A stretch of DNA of 64,000 nucleotides from positions 124,001 through 188,000 of the forward strand of contig NZ_FONG01000013.1 of NCBI RefSeq assembly GCF_900112845.1. The letters run 5' to 3'. The first letter of the stretch is position 1; each line of letters starts with the position of its first letter. The notes under the pieces are model-generated. The model saw only the letters and a program-made list of their open reading frames with translations. It did not search any database and was not told the DNA's origin. Below are positions 1-7,908 of the stretch, in pieces. A program made the translations under genes and the position numbers. The DNA is from Actinacidiphila alni (GTDB taxonomy: Bacteria; Actinomycetota; Actinomycetes; Streptomycetales; Streptomycetaceae).

Positions 1-495
1 GGCGGCGCGGTCCTCCGGGGAGAGCGCGGGATTGCTCCGGCCCGGCTCGGTGATCACCAGGGTGACCAGGGAGCACAGTGCCTGACCCGCGGTCTGGGCG
101 GCCTCCTCGACCGGCATGCCCGCCTCGCTCAGCAGCGCGAGGGTGCGCTCGGTGATGGCGAGGCCGGGCTCGGAGGTGAACAGCCGGGTGATCACCAGCG
201 GGGCGGCGTTCGGGTGCGGGCGCAGCGCCGCGAGGAAGATGCTGAGCAGATCGTTCATCTGCTCGTGCCACGGCCGCTGGTCGGCCTCCGGCACCCGGAC
301 GTCGGTCAGCAGCCGGTCGGTGACGGCGTCGAACAGACCGTCCTTGTCGGGGAAGTGGCGGTAGAGCGCCATCGGCGTGACGTCGTGCTGCTGGGCGACC
401 CGCCGGATCGTCACGGCGTCCAGGCCCTCGCTGTCCGCCACGGCCAACGCGGTGGAGATCAGTTCATCCCGGTTCAAGCGCCTTTGAGCCGCCAT
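1..495 (-). CDS. TetR-family transcriptional regulator (3' end outside window)
   Basis: The frame read leftward from an ATG at 495 opens with MAAQRRLNRDELISTALAVA and has a classic TetR helix-turn-helix at about residues 8-55, including VTIRRVAQQHDVTPMALYRH and FPDKDGLFDAV. The ligand-binding C-terminal part continues to the window edge without a stop, so at least 165 residues are present and the end is missing. TetR proteins repress neighbouring genes until a small ligand binds. A palindrome 60 bp upstream (556-573) looks like its own operator. The next plus-strand gene, the SMR exporter, has its own riboswitch, so the regulated partner may lie beyond the left edge. The family call is firm; the target is unknown. 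Confidence 0.9.
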   Translation of the reverse strand, partial: MAAQRRLNRDELISTALAVADSEGLDAVTIRRVAQQHDVTPMALYRHFPDKDGLFDAVTDRLLTDVRVPEADQRPWHEQMNDLLSIFLAALRPHPNAAPLVITRLFTSEPGLAITERTLALLSEAGMPVEEAAQTAGQALCSLVTLVITEPGRSNPALSPEDRAA

Positions 496-555
496 TGGAT
501 CCCGCCACCTCCTGGTCGACAGCATGACCGGCACCACGGTCCATGCCGCTGCATA

Positions 556-573
556 TACGCAGGGTACTGCGTA
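556..573. promoter_or_regulatory. Probable TetR operator
   Basis: The perfect inverted repeat TACGCA-N6-TGCGTA, flanked by AT-richer sequence (gcata...), has the size and form of a TetR-family operator. It lies about 60 bp upstream of the start of the leftmost TetR gene, which supports autoregulation. Binding is inferred only from symmetry and position. Confidence 0.6.
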
Positions 574-918
574 GGACCCCGCCGACGGTGCCGCCGGAAG
601 CCAAGGTATATGCCGTACTCTATCGGTGACCGGTTCCGGGACTGTCACGGGACGCCGCGCCCGCCGGCCGCGTACCGGACCGGTCTGCGCGGTACGGCGG
701 CTCACCGGGTATCGGCCATTCCCGGCCCGCGGTATCGGACCCTCCGCCCGCCATCTCTCAGATACGCGCGCAGGCGGTTTCCTACGGTGCGGCCGACACC
801 GACAGGTGGTAGCCCGGGGACCGGGTACGGCACCGGAACCCCGGCGATCCGGGTCCGCCGTTCGTCGCGCGGCGGACCCGGACCGGCCCGTTGGTCACAT
901 GAGCGTATTGCCGGAGTT

Positions 919-927
919 TGCTACGGT
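919..927 (+). promoter_or_regulatory. Extended -10 promoter element of the guanidinium exporter gene
   Basis: TGC-TACGGT is an extended -10 of the Streptomyces vegetative type. It would place the transcription start near 934, just before the riboswitch aptamer at 938. No convincing -35 is seen, as expected for an extended -10. The rest of the 496-937 gap holds a perfect 10-bp inverted repeat (851-860 / 870-879) and no supportable gene. Confidence 0.5.
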
Positions 928-937
928 GGAAGCACCA

Positions 938-978
938 CCCGACGAGCGCGTCGTACCGGGACCCTGCAAAGACGACGC
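938..978 (+). ncRNA. Guanidine-III (ykkC-III) riboswitch aptamer
   Basis: The 41-nt element has the H-type pseudoknot architecture of the ykkC-III class. Stem one is CCCG (938-941) with CGGG (957-960). A perfect 7-bp second stem pairs GCGTCGT (948-954) with ACGACGC (972-978). The conserved motifs CCGACGAG, CGTACC and CAAAGACG sit where the known Thermobifida aptamer has CGGACGAG, CGTACC and CAAGACGG, and the total length is the same. The class binds guanidinium and controls guanidine export or metabolism genes, mainly in actinobacteria. Here it lies 36 nt before the start of an SMR exporter, which fits exactly. This is recognition by eye, not a covariance-model search. Confidence 0.88.
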
Positions 979-1008
979 ACCCCCGTAAGCACGAACCCAC
1001 GGAGGTGC
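977..1008 (+). promoter_or_regulatory. Ribosome-binding-site sequestering hairpin (expression platform)
   Basis: Positions 977-986 (GCACCCCCGT) can pair with 999-1008 (ACGGAGGTGC) in 9 of 10 positions, leaving a 12-nt loop. The 3' arm contains the GGAGG Shine-Dalgarno (1001-1005) of the exporter. The 5' arm shares bases 977-978 with the aptamer's second stem, so ligand-stabilised aptamer and sequestering hairpin compete. That arrangement predicts a translational ON switch. The pairings are read from the sequence; the mechanism is inference. Confidence 0.6.
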
Positions 1009-1013
1009 CCGTC

Positions 1014-1334
1014 ATGGCATGGGTCCTTGTTGTTGTCGCAGGTCTGCTGGAAGTCGTCTGGTCCGTCGGGATGAAGTACACCGCGGGCTTCACCCGCCCC
1101 GTCCCGAGTCTGCTGACCGGCGCGGGCATCGTGGCGAGCATGCTGCTGCTGTCCCAGGCGGCCAAGACGCTGCCGATCGGTACGGCCTACGGCGTGTGGG
1201 TCGGCATCGGCGCGGCCGGTGCCGCCGTCGTCGGCATGGTCGCGCTCGGCGAGCCCGCGACCGCCGCCCGGATCTTCTTCGTCTCGCTGCTCCTGGTGTC
1301 CGTGGTCGGCCTGAAGGCGACCTCGGGTCACTGA
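1014..1334 (+). CDS. sugE: SMR-family guanidinium exporter (Gdx/SugE type)
   Basis: This 106-residue membrane protein has four hydrophobic segments, the usual length and topology of small multidrug resistance proteins. The conserved membrane-embedded glutamate is in LLEVVWSVGMKYT (residue 13). The signature LPIGTAYGVWVGIGAAG, followed by GEPATAARI, is the Gdx/SugE type rather than EmrE/QacE. Gdx proteins work as dual-topology dimers that export guanidinium in exchange for protons. ATG 1014 is chosen because GGAGG lies 8 nt upstream, whereas earlier in-frame starts would run through the riboswitch. The guanidine-III riboswitch directly upstream independently supports guanidinium as the substrate. 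It converges on the SDR gene with a 22-nt gap. Confidence 0.93.
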   Translation: MAWVLVVVAGLLEVVWSVGMKYTAGFTRPVPSLLTGAGIVASMLLLSQAAKTLPIGTAYGVWVGIGAAGAAVVGMVALGEPATAARIFFVSLLLVSVVGLKATSGH

Positions 1335-1356
1335 CGGACGCCGGCCCTCGTGGGCG

Positions 1357-2133
1357 TCAGCTCGCCTGGAGCGTCGGCATGACGGTGAGCAGCTGGACAT
1401 TGACCCGCGGCGGCAGCGTCGCGATGAAGCCGACGCTGCGGGCGATGTCCTGCGGGGTGAGGAATTCCATCGACTGGCGCGCGCCGTCCAGCCAGGCCAG
1501 CGCGCCCTCGTCGGTGACGTGGTCCTGGAGTTCGGTGCCGACGATGCCCGGCTCCAGGGCCGACACCCGGACGTTCTTCGGGCCCAGTTCGACCCGCAGA
1601 TGCGTGGACAGGTGGGTGACGTACGCCTTGGTGCCGGCGTAGACGGCGAAGGTCGGGAAGATGTTCCGCGCGCCGATCGACGAGGTGTTGATCAGATCGG
1701 CCACACCGCGCTCGGCGGCGGAGGCCACCAACTGCGGGGTGAAGGCGGCGATCGCGTTCATCAGACCCTTGATGTTGAGGTCGATCTGCCGGTCCCACTG
1801 GTCGGTCCTGCGCTCCTCGACGGGCGAGGGCAGCATCACGCCCGCGTTGTTGAACAGCAGGTCAGCGCCGCCGAATTCGGCCGCCACCCGGTCGGCCGCG
1901 GCCTGTACCGCCGCGGCGTCGGTGACGTCGGCCGGCAGGGCGAGCGCGGTCCCGCCGTTCTTGGCGATCCTGGCGACCAGATCGTCCAGCCGGTCGGCGC
2001 GGCGGGCCAGTACCGCGACCTTCGCGCCGAGGTCCGCCAGATGCCCGGCGGTGGCCTCGCCGAGACCGCTGGAGGCGCCGGTGACGACGGCCACCCGGCC
2101 GGTGAGGGGCTTGCTGACGTCGTGTGCGGACAT
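1357..2133 (-). CDS. Short-chain dehydrogenase/reductase (YdfG-like)
   Basis: This 258-residue classical SDR has the nucleotide-binding glycine motif TGASSGLGEATAGHL near residue 20, the NNAG motif (LLFNNAGVML), an active-site serine in NTSSIGA and the catalytic YAGTKAYV Tyr-x-x-x-Lys. No membrane segment or signal peptide is visible, so it acts in the cytoplasm as an NAD(P)-dependent oxidoreductase of unknown substrate. It is divergently transcribed from the XRE regulator at 2347 across a 213-bp gap. Such SDR/XRE-MmyB pairs are common in Streptomyces and suggest control by that regulator. Confidence 0.9.
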   Translation of the reverse strand: MSAHDVSKPLTGRVAVVTGASSGLGEATAGHLADLGAKVAVLARRADRLDDLVARIAKNGGTALALPADVTDAAAVQAAADRVAAEFGGADLLFNNAGVMLPSPVEERRTDQWDRQIDLNIKGLMNAIAAFTPQLVASAAERGVADLINTSSIGARNIFPTFAVYAGTKAYVTHLSTHLRVELGPKNVRVSALEPGIVGTELQDHVTDEGALAWLDGARQSMEFLTPQDIARSVGFIATLPPRVNVQLLTVMPTLQAS

Positions 2134-2346
2134 GGGAGTCCTGCCTTCCGTGACATACGGCGACGGCGGGGGAGCCGCGCCGGTGATGCGGCGGACCGTG
2201 CGGTCCTTTCGCCATCAAGCACACCACCGCGGGACCTGCCGCAGGGCGCCGGAAAAGGCCCTGAACAGGCAGGTACCGGCGAGACTGGTACTGCCGGGGC
2301 CAGTTATGGACGGCCGGTGCGGGCCGCGGCCCGGCACACTGGGAGC

Positions 2347-3213
2347 ATGGACCGCAGCAGCGACATCGCCGACTTCCTCCGCTCGCGCCGGGCCCGTATC
2401 ACCCCCGACGAGGCCGGACTGCCCGCGGACGGGCGGACCCGGCGGGTGCCGGGGCTGCGCCGGGACGAAGTGGCGCGGCTGGCGGGCGTGAGCACCGAGT
2501 ACTACACCCGGCTCGAACAGGGCCGCGGCGGCAATCCCTCGCCCGAGGTGCTCACCGCGCTGGCCGCCGCACTGCGGCTCGACAACGCCGAGAGCGAGCA
2601 CCTCGGTGACCTGCTCGGCCGCAGGCCCGCCGCCGCGCGGCGCGCCCCGAGCGGACCGCAGCGGGTCAGGCCGGGGCTCCACCTGCTGCTCCGGACGCTG
2701 GACCATGTGCCCGCCTTCGTGCTCGGCCGGCGCACCGATGTCCTCGCGGCGAATCGGATGGCCCGCGCGCTGCTCACCGACTTCGACGCGCTGCCTGCCA
2801 CCCGCCGCAATCTGGCGCGCTACTACCTGCTGGACCCCGAGGCCCGCGAGCGCGTCGTGGACTGGGAACAGCTCGCCGCCGAGACCGTCGCGATGCTGCG
2901 GCTGGAGGCGGGACGTTATCCGGGCGACCGCCAGCTCGCCGATCTGGTCGGCGAACTCACTCTGCGCTGCCCGGAGTTCACCACCTGGTGGAACGACCAC
3001 CGGGTGCTGCGCCGCACCCACGGCACCAAGCGCTACCGCCACCCGGTCGCCGGTGACCTGGTCTTCGGCTACGAGTCGCTGCAACCGCCGGGCGATCCGG
3101 ACCAGACGCTGTGCGTCTACACCGTCGAGCCGGGCTCGCCGAGCGAGCAGGCGCTGCGGCTGCTCGGCGACTGGACCGCGCCGCGGACGGGCGACCCGGA
3201 GCTGCGAATTTAA
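2347..3213 (+). CDS. XRE helix-turn-helix regulator with MmyB-like ligand-binding domain
   Basis: The 288-residue protein starts with an XRE-type HTH (about residues 5-80) carrying the actinobacterial signature RRVPGLRRDEVARLAGVS and YYTRLEQGRG. It is followed by the MmyB-like PAS-related domain with LGRRTDVLAANRMARALL and a C-terminal DLVFGYESL segment. Family members sense small hydrophobic ligands and commonly regulate a divergent SDR or oxidoreductase, as arranged here. ATG 2347 gives the usual family N-terminus (MDRSSDIADFLRSRRA). The stop lies 3 nt before the AATT operator of the next gene, so the two units are closely packed. Family is certain; ligand is unknown. Confidence 0.92.
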   Translation: MDRSSDIADFLRSRRARITPDEAGLPADGRTRRVPGLRRDEVARLAGVSTEYYTRLEQGRGGNPSPEVLTALAAALRLDNAESEHLGDLLGRRPAAARRAPSGPQRVRPGLHLLLRTLDHVPAFVLGRRTDVLAANRMARALLTDFDALPATRRNLARYYLLDPEARERVVDWEQLAAETVAMLRLEAGRYPGDRQLADLVGELTLRCPEFTTWWNDHRVLRRTHGTKRYRHPVAGDLVFGYESLQPPGDPDQTLCVYTVEPGSPSEQALRLLGDWTAPRTGDPELRI

Positions 3214-3215
3214 GT

Positions 3216-3237
3216 TAATTAGGAATTATCGTTGACA
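3216..3237 (+). promoter_or_regulatory. AATT-N3-AATT operator and -35 box of the secreted GH27 gene
   Basis: TAATTAGGAATTAT (3216-3229) is followed after 2 nt by a TTGACA -35 box (3232-3237). A -10-like CACAGT lies 17 nt further on. The same block recurs at 5573-5594 before the importer operon. Its low GC stands out sharply from the surroundings. A perfect 10-bp inverted repeat (3248-3257 / 3268-3277) lies in the leader. It is most simply the operator of the galactoside-locus regulator. Confidence 0.65.
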
Positions 3238-3337
3238 GGGTTCGGGGCCGCCGTCACAGTCTTCGTCGTGACGGCGGTCCCCGGCCTTTCCCGGGAGACG
3301 GCCGCCGGTGCATCCCCCAACTCTCGGGAGACCCTTC

Positions 3338-5524
3338 ATGACTTCGCATCCTTCAGGGACGGCGCGTGCCCGGCGCGCCGCGGCGACGGCGGGCGCGGCG
3401 GCGCTGCTCGCGCTCGCCGTGCCGGGAACGGCGCGGGCCGACGGCGGCCCGGCCGCGTACGACCGCGGCCCGTCCCCCCGGAGCGCGGGCGCCCCCGCCC
3501 GGGACGGCGGCGCGCCCGCGTACGACGACAGCGGCCCCGCGCCGACGCCGTACATGGGCTGGAACACCTACTACGGCCTCGGCGCCCCGACCGAGGTCCA
3601 GGTCAGGAGCGTCGCGGACCATCTCGTCAGCAGCGGGCTGCGCGACAGCGGCTACGACATCGTCTGGCTCGACGGCGGCTGGCAGGCCGACACGCCGCGC
3701 GACAGCGCCGGACGGCTGACCGCCGATCCGCAGCGCTTCCCCTCCGGCATCCCGGCGCTGGTGAGCTATCTGCACCAGCGCGGACTCAAGGCCGGTATCT
3801 ACACCGACGCCGGTGACTACGACCCGGCCAGCTGCGGGCTCGGCAGCCGCGGTCACTACCAGCAGGACGCCGACCGGTTCGCGGCCTGGCGGATCGACGC
3901 GGTCAAGGTCGACTTCCTGTGCGGCATCGCCGAGAAGCTCGATCCCGGCCCGGCCTTCAAGGAGTTCAGCGACGCCGTCGCCAGGTCCGGGCGCCCGATG
4001 ATCCTCAACCTGTGCAATCCGCTCACCGACGACTGGGGCCTGCCGCACACCCCGGCGCAGGACGCGCACAACGCGTACGTCTACGGTCCGACCACCGCCG
4101 ACTCCTGGCGCAGCGGCACCGACATCGCGTACGGCACGCCGACCGCGGGCGAATGGCCCAATGTGCTGCGCAACATGGACGCCAACGCCTGGCACCCGGA
4201 GGCGCAGGGCCCGGGCCACTACAACGACCCCGACTATCTGATCCCGATGCGGACGATGCCCGACGGCTCGTACGAGCTGACGCAGGAGGAGTCCACCACG
4301 CAGCTGGTGATGTGGGCGGAGATGGCCTCGCCGCTGGTCATCGGCTCCGACCCGCGGACGCTGACCACGGCCATGCTGGACACGCTGCGCAATCCGGAGA
4401 TCGTCGGCGTCGACCAGGACCCGCTCGGCATCCAGGGCGTCCGGGTGGCCACCGACGCCACCGGCGACACGTACAGCAAGGTGCTCCAGGGTGCGGGCCG
4501 CCGCGCGGTGGTCCTGCTCAACCGCTCCGGCCAACCGGCCGAGCGTACAATCGACTTCGCCGCCGCCGGGCTGACCGGCAAGGTCGCCGTCCGCGACCTG
4601 CGGGCACGGGCCGACCGGGGCACGCACACCGGCTCGTACACCGTCACCGTCCCGGCGCACGGCACCGCCTTCCTGAAGCTCACCGGCACCGACGACGCGC
4701 CCGGCGTCCCGCTCGGCACGCACTCCACGGCGAGCCCCGCGCTGGTCCGTGACGGCGCGGCGCTGACCGCCTTCACCCGCGGCGCCCACGGCGAACTGAG
4801 GGCGCAGACCGGACGCGACGGCCACTGGTCGGCCCGTACCACCGACCTCGGGGGCCCGACGCACGGCCGCTTCCTCGGCGACCCCGCCGCGTACGCCGGC
4901 CCGGGCGGCCGGATCGACGTCTTCGTGCGCGGCACCGACGGCGCCGCCTACCTGCGCAGCTACGACCACGGCCGGTGGGGCCGCTGGCAGAATCTCGGCG
5001 GCGACCTCGCCGACGCGCCGACGGCCGCCTACGAAGGTCCCGGCCGGTGGACGCTGTTCGCCACCGGCGCCGACGGTACGGTCCGCAGCCGCGGTCCGCG
5101 CGGCGGCTGGACCTCGATCGGCGCACCGGACGGACTCGCCCTGTACGGCCGCCCGTCGGCCGTCACCGACGCCGCCGGCCGGACCCATGTCGCGGTCCGC
5201 ACCGCCGACGACGCGGTCTGGACCCGGGTGCGCGGCGCCGACGGAACGTGGTCGGACTGGTCCTCGCTCGGCGGCACCGTCAGCGGCGCCCCGACCCTGG
5301 TCGCGGCGGGCGGCACCGTCCGACTCCTCGCGCGGGCCTCGGACTACACCCTCTGGCGGCGCGACTACGACGCGGCCGGTGGCAGCTGGTCCGGCTGGTA
5401 TCCGCAGCCGGACTTCGTGAGCGCGGCGCTCGACGGCTCCGCCGGTGCCACGACGGCGGCCGACGGCAGCGTGCTGCTGGTCTTCCGCGGGGTGGACGGG
5501 CTCGTCCACCAGAGCGCGCTCTGA
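3338..5524 (+). CDS. Secreted GH27 alpha-galactosidase with C-terminal beta-propeller-like repeats
   Basis: The 728-residue protein begins with a Sec signal peptide ending around AVPGTARA, preceded by arginines. ATG 3338 has GGGAG 7 nt upstream. The GH27 barrel runs from PYMGWNTYYGLG (about residue 70) to about residue 385. The expected nucleophile is Asp192 in VKVDFLCG and the acid/base Asp262 in SWRSGTDI. A beta-sandwich domain follows. Residues ~470-728 form repeated segments of about 45 residues (DVFVRGTDGAAYLRSYD, VAVRTADDAVWTRVRG), as in PLL/tectonin-like lectin propellers. It likely releases terminal alpha-galactose from polysaccharides outside the cell. It is monocistronic under an operator shared with the downstream importer operon. 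Confidence 0.9.
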   Translation: MTSHPSGTARARRAAATAGAAALLALAVPGTARADGGPAAYDRGPSPRSAGAPARDGGAPAYDDSGPAPTPYMGWNTYYGLGAPTEVQVRSVADHLVSSGLRDSGYDIVWLDGGWQADTPRDSAGRLTADPQRFPSGIPALVSYLHQRGLKAGIYTDAGDYDPASCGLGSRGHYQQDADRFAAWRIDAVKVDFLCGIAEKLDPGPAFKEFSDAVARSGRPMILNLCNPLTDDWGLPHTPAQDAHNAYVYGPTTADSWRSGTDIAYGTPTAGEWPNVLRNMDANAWHPEAQGPGHYNDPDYLIPMRTMPDGSYELTQEESTTQLVMWAEMASPLVIGSDPRTLTTAMLDTLRNPEIVGVDQDPLGIQGVRVATDATGDTYSKVLQGAGRRAVVLLNRSGQPAERTIDFAAAGLTGKVAVRDLRARADRGTHTGSYTVTVPAHGTAFLKLTGTDDAPGVPLGTHSTASPALVRDGAALTAFTRGAHGELRAQTGRDGHWSARTTDLGGPTHGRFLGDPAAYAGPGGRIDVFVRGTDGAAYLRSYDHGRWGRWQNLGGDLADAPTAAYEGPGRWTLFATGADGTVRSRGPRGGWTSIGAPDGLALYGRPSAVTDAAGRTHVAVRTADDAVWTRVRGADGTWSDWSSLGGTVSGAPTLVAAGGTVRLLARASDYTLWRRDYDAAGGSWSGWYPQPDFVSAALDGSAGATTAADGSVLLVFRGVDGLVHQSAL

Positions 5525-5572
5525 GGCGCTCCGGCTCGCGTCCGCACGGCTCCCGCACAGCCGTTATCAAAT

Positions 5573-5594
5573 AAATTACGAATTATTCTTGACG
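5573..5594 (+). promoter_or_regulatory. AATT-N3-AATT operator and -35 box of the galactoside import operon
   Basis: AAATTACGAATTAT (5573-5586), a 2-nt gap and TTGACG (5589-5594) repeat the arrangement found at 3216-3237, with 12 of 14 operator bases identical. A 6-bp inverted repeat (5591-5596 / 5602-5607) overlaps the -35. The -10 is weak. Conservation of both sequence and spacing argues for a real co-regulated operator/promoter. Confidence 0.65.
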
Positions 5595-5684
5595 GCGTCG
5601 TGCCGTCACGAGAGTCTGATCCCGCCGAACGAGGGCCCGGTCGTCAGGGGGCCGGACCCCGTTGCGTGGGCACAAGGGAGTCCC

Positions 5685-6980
5685 ATGAACATCTCGCAAC
5701 CCAGCCGCCGCCGGTTCCTCGCCGGTACGGGCGCCGTCGGCGCCGCGGCGCTGATGAGCAGCTGCGTCACCTCCAGCTCCTCCTCCGGCCCCAAGAGCCA
5801 GTCCGGCAAGGGCGCGGTCACCCTTCAGTCCAACCTGTCCGCCCCGCAGGCCAAGTCGGCCATGCAGGACCTCGTCGACGCCTTCAACGGCAAGGGTGGC
5901 GCCAAGGCCAAGCTGAACACCGTGGCGGCCGAGACCTTCCGCACCCAGCTGCCCACGTACCTCACCTCCGGCAACCCGCCGGACCTGCTGACCTGGTACC
6001 CCGGCTCGGTCGCGGACTCCTACGCCAAGAAGAACCTGCTGCTGGACGTCAGCGACATCTGGACCGGGCCCGAACTGTCCGGCTACTCCAAGGCGTTGCA
6101 GACCCTGTGCACCTCCTCGGCGGGCAAGAAGGTCTTCGTGCCCGCCAGCTACTACTGGTGGGGCGTCTTCTACCGCAAGTCGAACTTCGCCAAATGGGGC
6201 GTCAAGGAACCCACCACCTGGGACGAGTTCATGGCGCTGTGCGAGACGCTGAAGTCCAAGGGCGTCGCGCCGATCGGCCTCGGCGCCGGCAGCGGCACCG
6301 CCTGGGTCGCCTCGTCCTGGTTCGACTACCTCGACATCCGGATCAACGGCGCCCAGTACCACCGCGACCTGCTCGCCGGGAAGCACCGCTTCGACGACCC
6401 CGAGGTCCACAAGGTCTTCGACAAGTGGGCCGAGGCACTGCCGTACTTCGACCCCAACGGCACGGCGCTCGCCTTCCAGGACGCCACCACCGCGCTGCTC
6501 CAGGGCCGCACGGGGATGATGCTGATCGGCACCTTCTTCGCCGACTCCACCCCCAAGGACCAGCTCGACGACATCGACTTCTTCCGCTTCCCGGTGATCG
6601 ACCCCAAGGTCCCGATGGCCGAGGAAGGCCCCACCGACGGCTACTTCGCCAGCGCGCGCACCGGGCACACGGACGAGGTCAAGGAACTGATGCGCTATCT
6701 GGCCACCGCCGAGGCGCAGGAGATCTACCTCAAGGGCTCGTCCGGCACCGCGCTTCCGACCAACCCCAAGGCCAAGGACACCGGCACCCCGCTGGTGAAG
6801 AAGGGCCGGGCGCTGATCGAGGGCGCCGCCGACGTCACGCAGTTCTTCAACCGCGACTCCAGCGACGCGCTCCAGCCCAGCGCCGACACCGCGCTCACCA
6901 AATTCCTGGCCAAGCCCAAGGAGATCGGCTCGATCCTCACCACCTGGCAGCGGGACGCGCAGAAGATCTGGAGCCAGTGA
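5685..6980 (+). CDS. ABC importer sugar-binding lipoprotein
   Basis: The 431-residue protein starts with a twin-arginine motif (SRRRFLAG) and a lipobox (LMSSC, Cys at about residue 27), so it is exported by Tat and lipid-anchored outside the membrane. The remainder is a family-1 extracellular solute-binding fold, with TYLTSGNPPDLLTWYPG and the SYYWWGVFYRK segment that typically contributes stacking aromatics to sugar binding. ATG 5685 follows GGGAG. It heads an operon with two permeases and GH36, so alpha-galactosides such as melibiose or raffinose-type oligosaccharides are the inferred ligands. No ATPase gene is present; a shared MsiK-type ATPase elsewhere is expected in Streptomyces. Confidence 0.92.
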   Translation: MNISQPSRRRFLAGTGAVGAAALMSSCVTSSSSSGPKSQSGKGAVTLQSNLSAPQAKSAMQDLVDAFNGKGGAKAKLNTVAAETFRTQLPTYLTSGNPPDLLTWYPGSVADSYAKKNLLLDVSDIWTGPELSGYSKALQTLCTSSAGKKVFVPASYYWWGVFYRKSNFAKWGVKEPTTWDEFMALCETLKSKGVAPIGLGAGSGTAWVASSWFDYLDIRINGAQYHRDLLAGKHRFDDPEVHKVFDKWAEALPYFDPNGTALAFQDATTALLQGRTGMMLIGTFFADSTPKDQLDDIDFFRFPVIDPKVPMAEEGPTDGYFASARTGHTDEVKELMRYLATAEAQEIYLKGSSGTALPTNPKAKDTGTPLVKKGRALIEGAADVTQFFNRDSSDALQPSADTALTKFLAKPKEIGSILTTWQRDAQKIWSQ

Positions 6981-6981
6981 C

Positions 6982-7908
6982 ATGGCGGTACTCACCGCGA
7001 CCCGCACCACCGGCGGCGGCGCGCGCGGGACCAAGCGGCGCAAGGCGACCCGGGTGCCGCCCGTGGTCCTCGCCTTCGTCCTTGTCCCGCTGCTCGCCGA
7101 GGGCTTCTGGGTGTTCTGGCCCGCGCTCCAGGGCTTCTACCTCTCACTGACCAAGTGGGACGGCGTCTCGACACCGCAATTCGTGGGCCTGGGCAACTAC
7201 CGCGAAATGCTGCACGACAGCGTCTTCCGTACCGCGGCCCTGGACACCGTGCTGTGGCTGGCCCTGTTCGGCGGCCTGTCCGCGGTCCTCGGCCTCGGCG
7301 CCGCGCTGCTGCTCCAGCAGGAACGGCGCGGGGTCGGCTTCTACCGGGCCGCGCTCTTCCTGCCCGTGGTGTTCTCGCTGACCGCGACCGCCCTGGTGTG
7401 GCAGGCGATGTACCAGCCCGACGGGCTGATCAACCACACCCTGTCCGGCATCGGGCTCGGCAGCCTCACCCACCCCTGGCTCGCCGACCAGGACACCGCG
7501 CTCTACGCGGTGATCGTGCCCGCCCTGTGGCGGCAGATCGGCTATGTGATGGTGCTCTACCTCGCCGGGCTCAAGGGCATCGACCCGATGCTCTACGAGG
7601 CGGCCAAGGTCGACGGCGCGAGCCGCTGGCAGCAGTTCCGGCACATCACCCTGCCGCAGCTCAGCAGCGTCAACGCGGTCGTGCTGTCGGTCATCATCAT
7701 CGACTCGCTGCGCTCCTTCGACGTGGTCTGGGCGCTCACCCGCGGCGGCCCGTACCACTCCTCGGAACTGCTCAGCACGTACATGTACTCCACCGCCTTC
7801 CAGTCCCTGCGGCTCGGCTACGGCTCCGCGCTCGCCGTCGTCATCTTCGTGCTGGCGTTCGGCGTCATCGCCTCGTACCTGGTGCGCGCCTTCAAGGAGG
7901 CCGACTGA
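6982..7908 (+). CDS. ABC sugar permease, MalF-like
   Basis: The 308-residue integral membrane protein has about six transmembrane segments, after a basic cytoplasmic N-terminus (GTKRRKATRVPP). The EAA loop that docks the ATPase is YEAAKVDGASRWQQFRHITLP (about residues 209-229). The start follows the binding-protein stop by 1 nt, so the genes are translationally coupled. It forms the import channel with the next permease. Its last codons overlap that gene by ATGA. Confidence 0.93.
   Translation: MAVLTATRTTGGGARGTKRRKATRVPPVVLAFVLVPLLAEGFWVFWPALQGFYLSLTKWDGVSTPQFVGLGNYREMLHDSVFRTAALDTVLWLALFGGLSAVLGLGAALLLQQERRGVGFYRAALFLPVVFSLTATALVWQAMYQPDGLINHTLSGIGLGSLTHPWLADQDTALYAVIVPALWRQIGYVMVLYLAGLKGIDPMLYEAAKVDGASRWQQFRHITLPQLSSVNAVVLSVIIIDSLRSFDVVWALTRGGPYHSSELLSTYMYSTAFQSLRLGYGSALAVVIFVLAFGVIASYLVRAFKEAD

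Noticed and set aside
626..988. Possible 120-residue ORF before the SMR gene
   Set aside because: It is Arg/Pro-rich, crosses the predicted promoter and the riboswitch, and lacks a ribosome site.
3353..5509. A 718-residue open frame antisense to the GH27 gene
   Set aside because: Its composition (Gly/Arg/Ala/Val-rich, no domain) is the usual antisense shadow of a high-GC gene, and the plus strand encodes an intact GH27.
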